Of a stretch of 7,708 nt of DNA, positions 6,897-7,708 are shown one piece after another; within the stretch, counting starts at the first letter, position 1; each line of letters begins with the position of its first letter. The notes under the pieces were generated by a model, which saw nothing but the letters and a program-made list of their open reading frames with translations, ran no database searches and was not told the origin of the DNA. The position numbers and the translations under genes are program-made. This DNA is from an uncultured Bacillus sp. (lineage in GTDB: Bacteria > Bacillota > Bacilli > Bacillales > DSM-1321), in NCBI GenBank assembly GCA_934215995.1, contig CAKQBC010000101.1, positions 1-7,708 of the forward strand, given 5' to 3'.

Positions 6897-7708
6897 CTAC
6901 AGCTGCTTCTCCTCTTCTTTTTTTCTCGTTCCCGGGAACAGCACCTGGATGGTCGTTCCCATCCCTTCTTCGCTGTTCACTTTCACTTTTGCCTGATGCT
7001 GGTCTATGATCCATTTTGCAATTGAAAGCCCAAGGCCGGTGCCTTCATTTCCCGACCGCGATTTTTCTCCTTGATAAAAGCGGTCGAAAATATGGGGGAT
7101 ATCTTTCTTTTGGATGCCTACCCCGTTATCGGCCACCGACAATTCAATTTGGTTCCCCAACTGCCTGCAAATGACGGTTATCTTCCCCGTCTCCGGCTCC
7201 GTAAACTTAATTGCATTATCGAGGAGGATAACTGCAAGCTGATGGATCCGTTCACTGTCCCCGTACATTTCGACAGGATTGCCTGCCTTCAGTGTTACCT
7301 GCTTTCCGTCCAAGGCGGCGATTTCTTTATAATTACCCACTATTTCCTCGAGCAGCCCCGTAATCTGGAACCTCTCTTTTTTGATCGAAACGGCAGTCGA
7401 ATCCGTACGGGTGAGCAGAAGCAAATCACCCACCAGCTTCGTAAGTCTCCGGCATTCCTTGGCGATTACCGAAACTTCGACAGCCCTATCCTCAATCGTA
7501 TCCTGAGGAGACCGCAGCAAAAGCTCGGCCCGCGACTGGATGACAGAAAGGGGCGTCCTCAGCTCATGGGAGGCATCCGAGACGAATTGCTGCTGCCTAT
7601 CCATGGATTCCCTGATCGGCCCGAGCGTTGCCCCGGCAAGATAAAATCCGACAACAATGAAAATGATGCCCCCCACTACTGTGCCAAGAGTCAGAAGCGC
7701 ACCTACCC
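6897..7708 (-). CDS. Sensor histidine kinase of a two-component system, N-terminal part cut by the window edge
   Basis: The frame is open to the right edge, so the GTG at 7676 is internal rather than the start; 269 C-terminal residues are visible. They begin with a membrane helix (about residues 1-26), followed after only some 14 residues by the H-box with SDASHELRTP, phospho-accepting His at visible residue 47. This short link leaves no room for a full HAMP domain. The dimerisation helices follow, then the ATPase domain with N-box LLDNAIKF (161-168), G1 DNGVGI (193-198), F-box FDRFY (207-211) and G2 GTGLGLSIAK (222-231). All catalytic boxes are intact. The protein ends with a charged tail, KKEEEKQL. 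It is an OmpR-family type kinase, similar in build to CiaH-like HAMP-less kinases. The response regulator gene is probably just upstream, beyond 7708. The signal sensed cannot be told, because the extracellular part is missing. Confidence 0.93.
   Translation of the reverse strand, partial: VGALLTLGTVVGGIIFIVVGFYLAGATLGPIRESMDRQQQFVSDASHELRTPLSVIQSRAELLLRSPQDTIEDRAVEVSVIAKECRRLTKLVGDLLLLTRTDSTAVSIKKERFQITGLLEEIVGNYKEIAALDGKQVTLKAGNPVEMYGDSERIHQLAVILLDNAIKFTEPETGKITVICRQLGNQIELSVADNGVGIQKKDIPHIFDRFYQGEKSRSGNEGTGLGLSIAKWIIDQHQAKVKVNSEEGMGTTIQVLFPGTRKKEEEKQL

Noticed and set aside
1..7708. Mobile element, CRISPR array, toxin-antitoxin pair or defence system
   Set aside because: No transposase, integrase, regularly spaced repeats, tRNA or defence protein domain is visible. 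The genes are core repair, membrane and signalling genes in a mostly conserved order.

Overview
The window looks like a piece of chromosome from a low-to-mid GC Gram-positive bacterium of the Bacillaceae. The UvrA and UvrB proteins closely resemble those of Bacillus. The order csbA-uvrB-uvrA is the one known from B. subtilis. A YvlB-type gene lies nearby, and ribosome binding sites are strong AAGGAG/AGGAGG types. The genus cannot be fixed from this sequence alone. I see no mobile element, CRISPR array, tRNA or rRNA, and base composition gives no hint of recent transfer.

Layout from left to right: (1) 1-791, minus strand: the first 263 codons of a YvlB-like DUF4097 protein, whose C-terminal part lies outside the window. 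(2) 792-1158: a 367-bp divergent intergenic region. It holds a textbook extracytoplasmic sigma factor (SigW-type) promoter for the yvlB-like gene. On the other side it holds two inverted repeats with a shared TGTCCA half-site and a possible SigA promoter, facing a small plus-strand gene. (3) 1159-1350, plus strand: a 63-codon hypothetical gene with a TTG start. (4) 1351-1550: a T-rich spacer ending in a hairpin that can terminate transcription from both sides. (5) 1551-6405, minus strand: the excision repair operon uvrB-uvrA, 7 bp apart. Upstream of uvrB lies a near-perfect LexA (DinR) box. (6) 6585-6827, minus strand: csbA, a small membrane protein gene with its own promoter. Its stop codon sits in the loop of its terminator. 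(7) 6897-7708, minus strand: the C-terminal part of a sensor histidine kinase that runs off the right edge.

Functionally, UvrA and UvrB are the damage-recognition part of nucleotide excision repair, and the LexA box places them in the SOS response. The yvlB-like gene is a predicted cell-envelope stress gene. The histidine kinase is probably the second gene of a two-component pair, with its regulator to the right of the window. The csbA terminator separates csbA from uvrBA, so here uvrBA appears to rely mainly on its own SOS-controlled promoter.

Most of the window is conserved core genome. I found no convincing new multi-gene system. The least explained part is 1030-1350: the small TTG-start gene and the paired inverted repeats in front of it.
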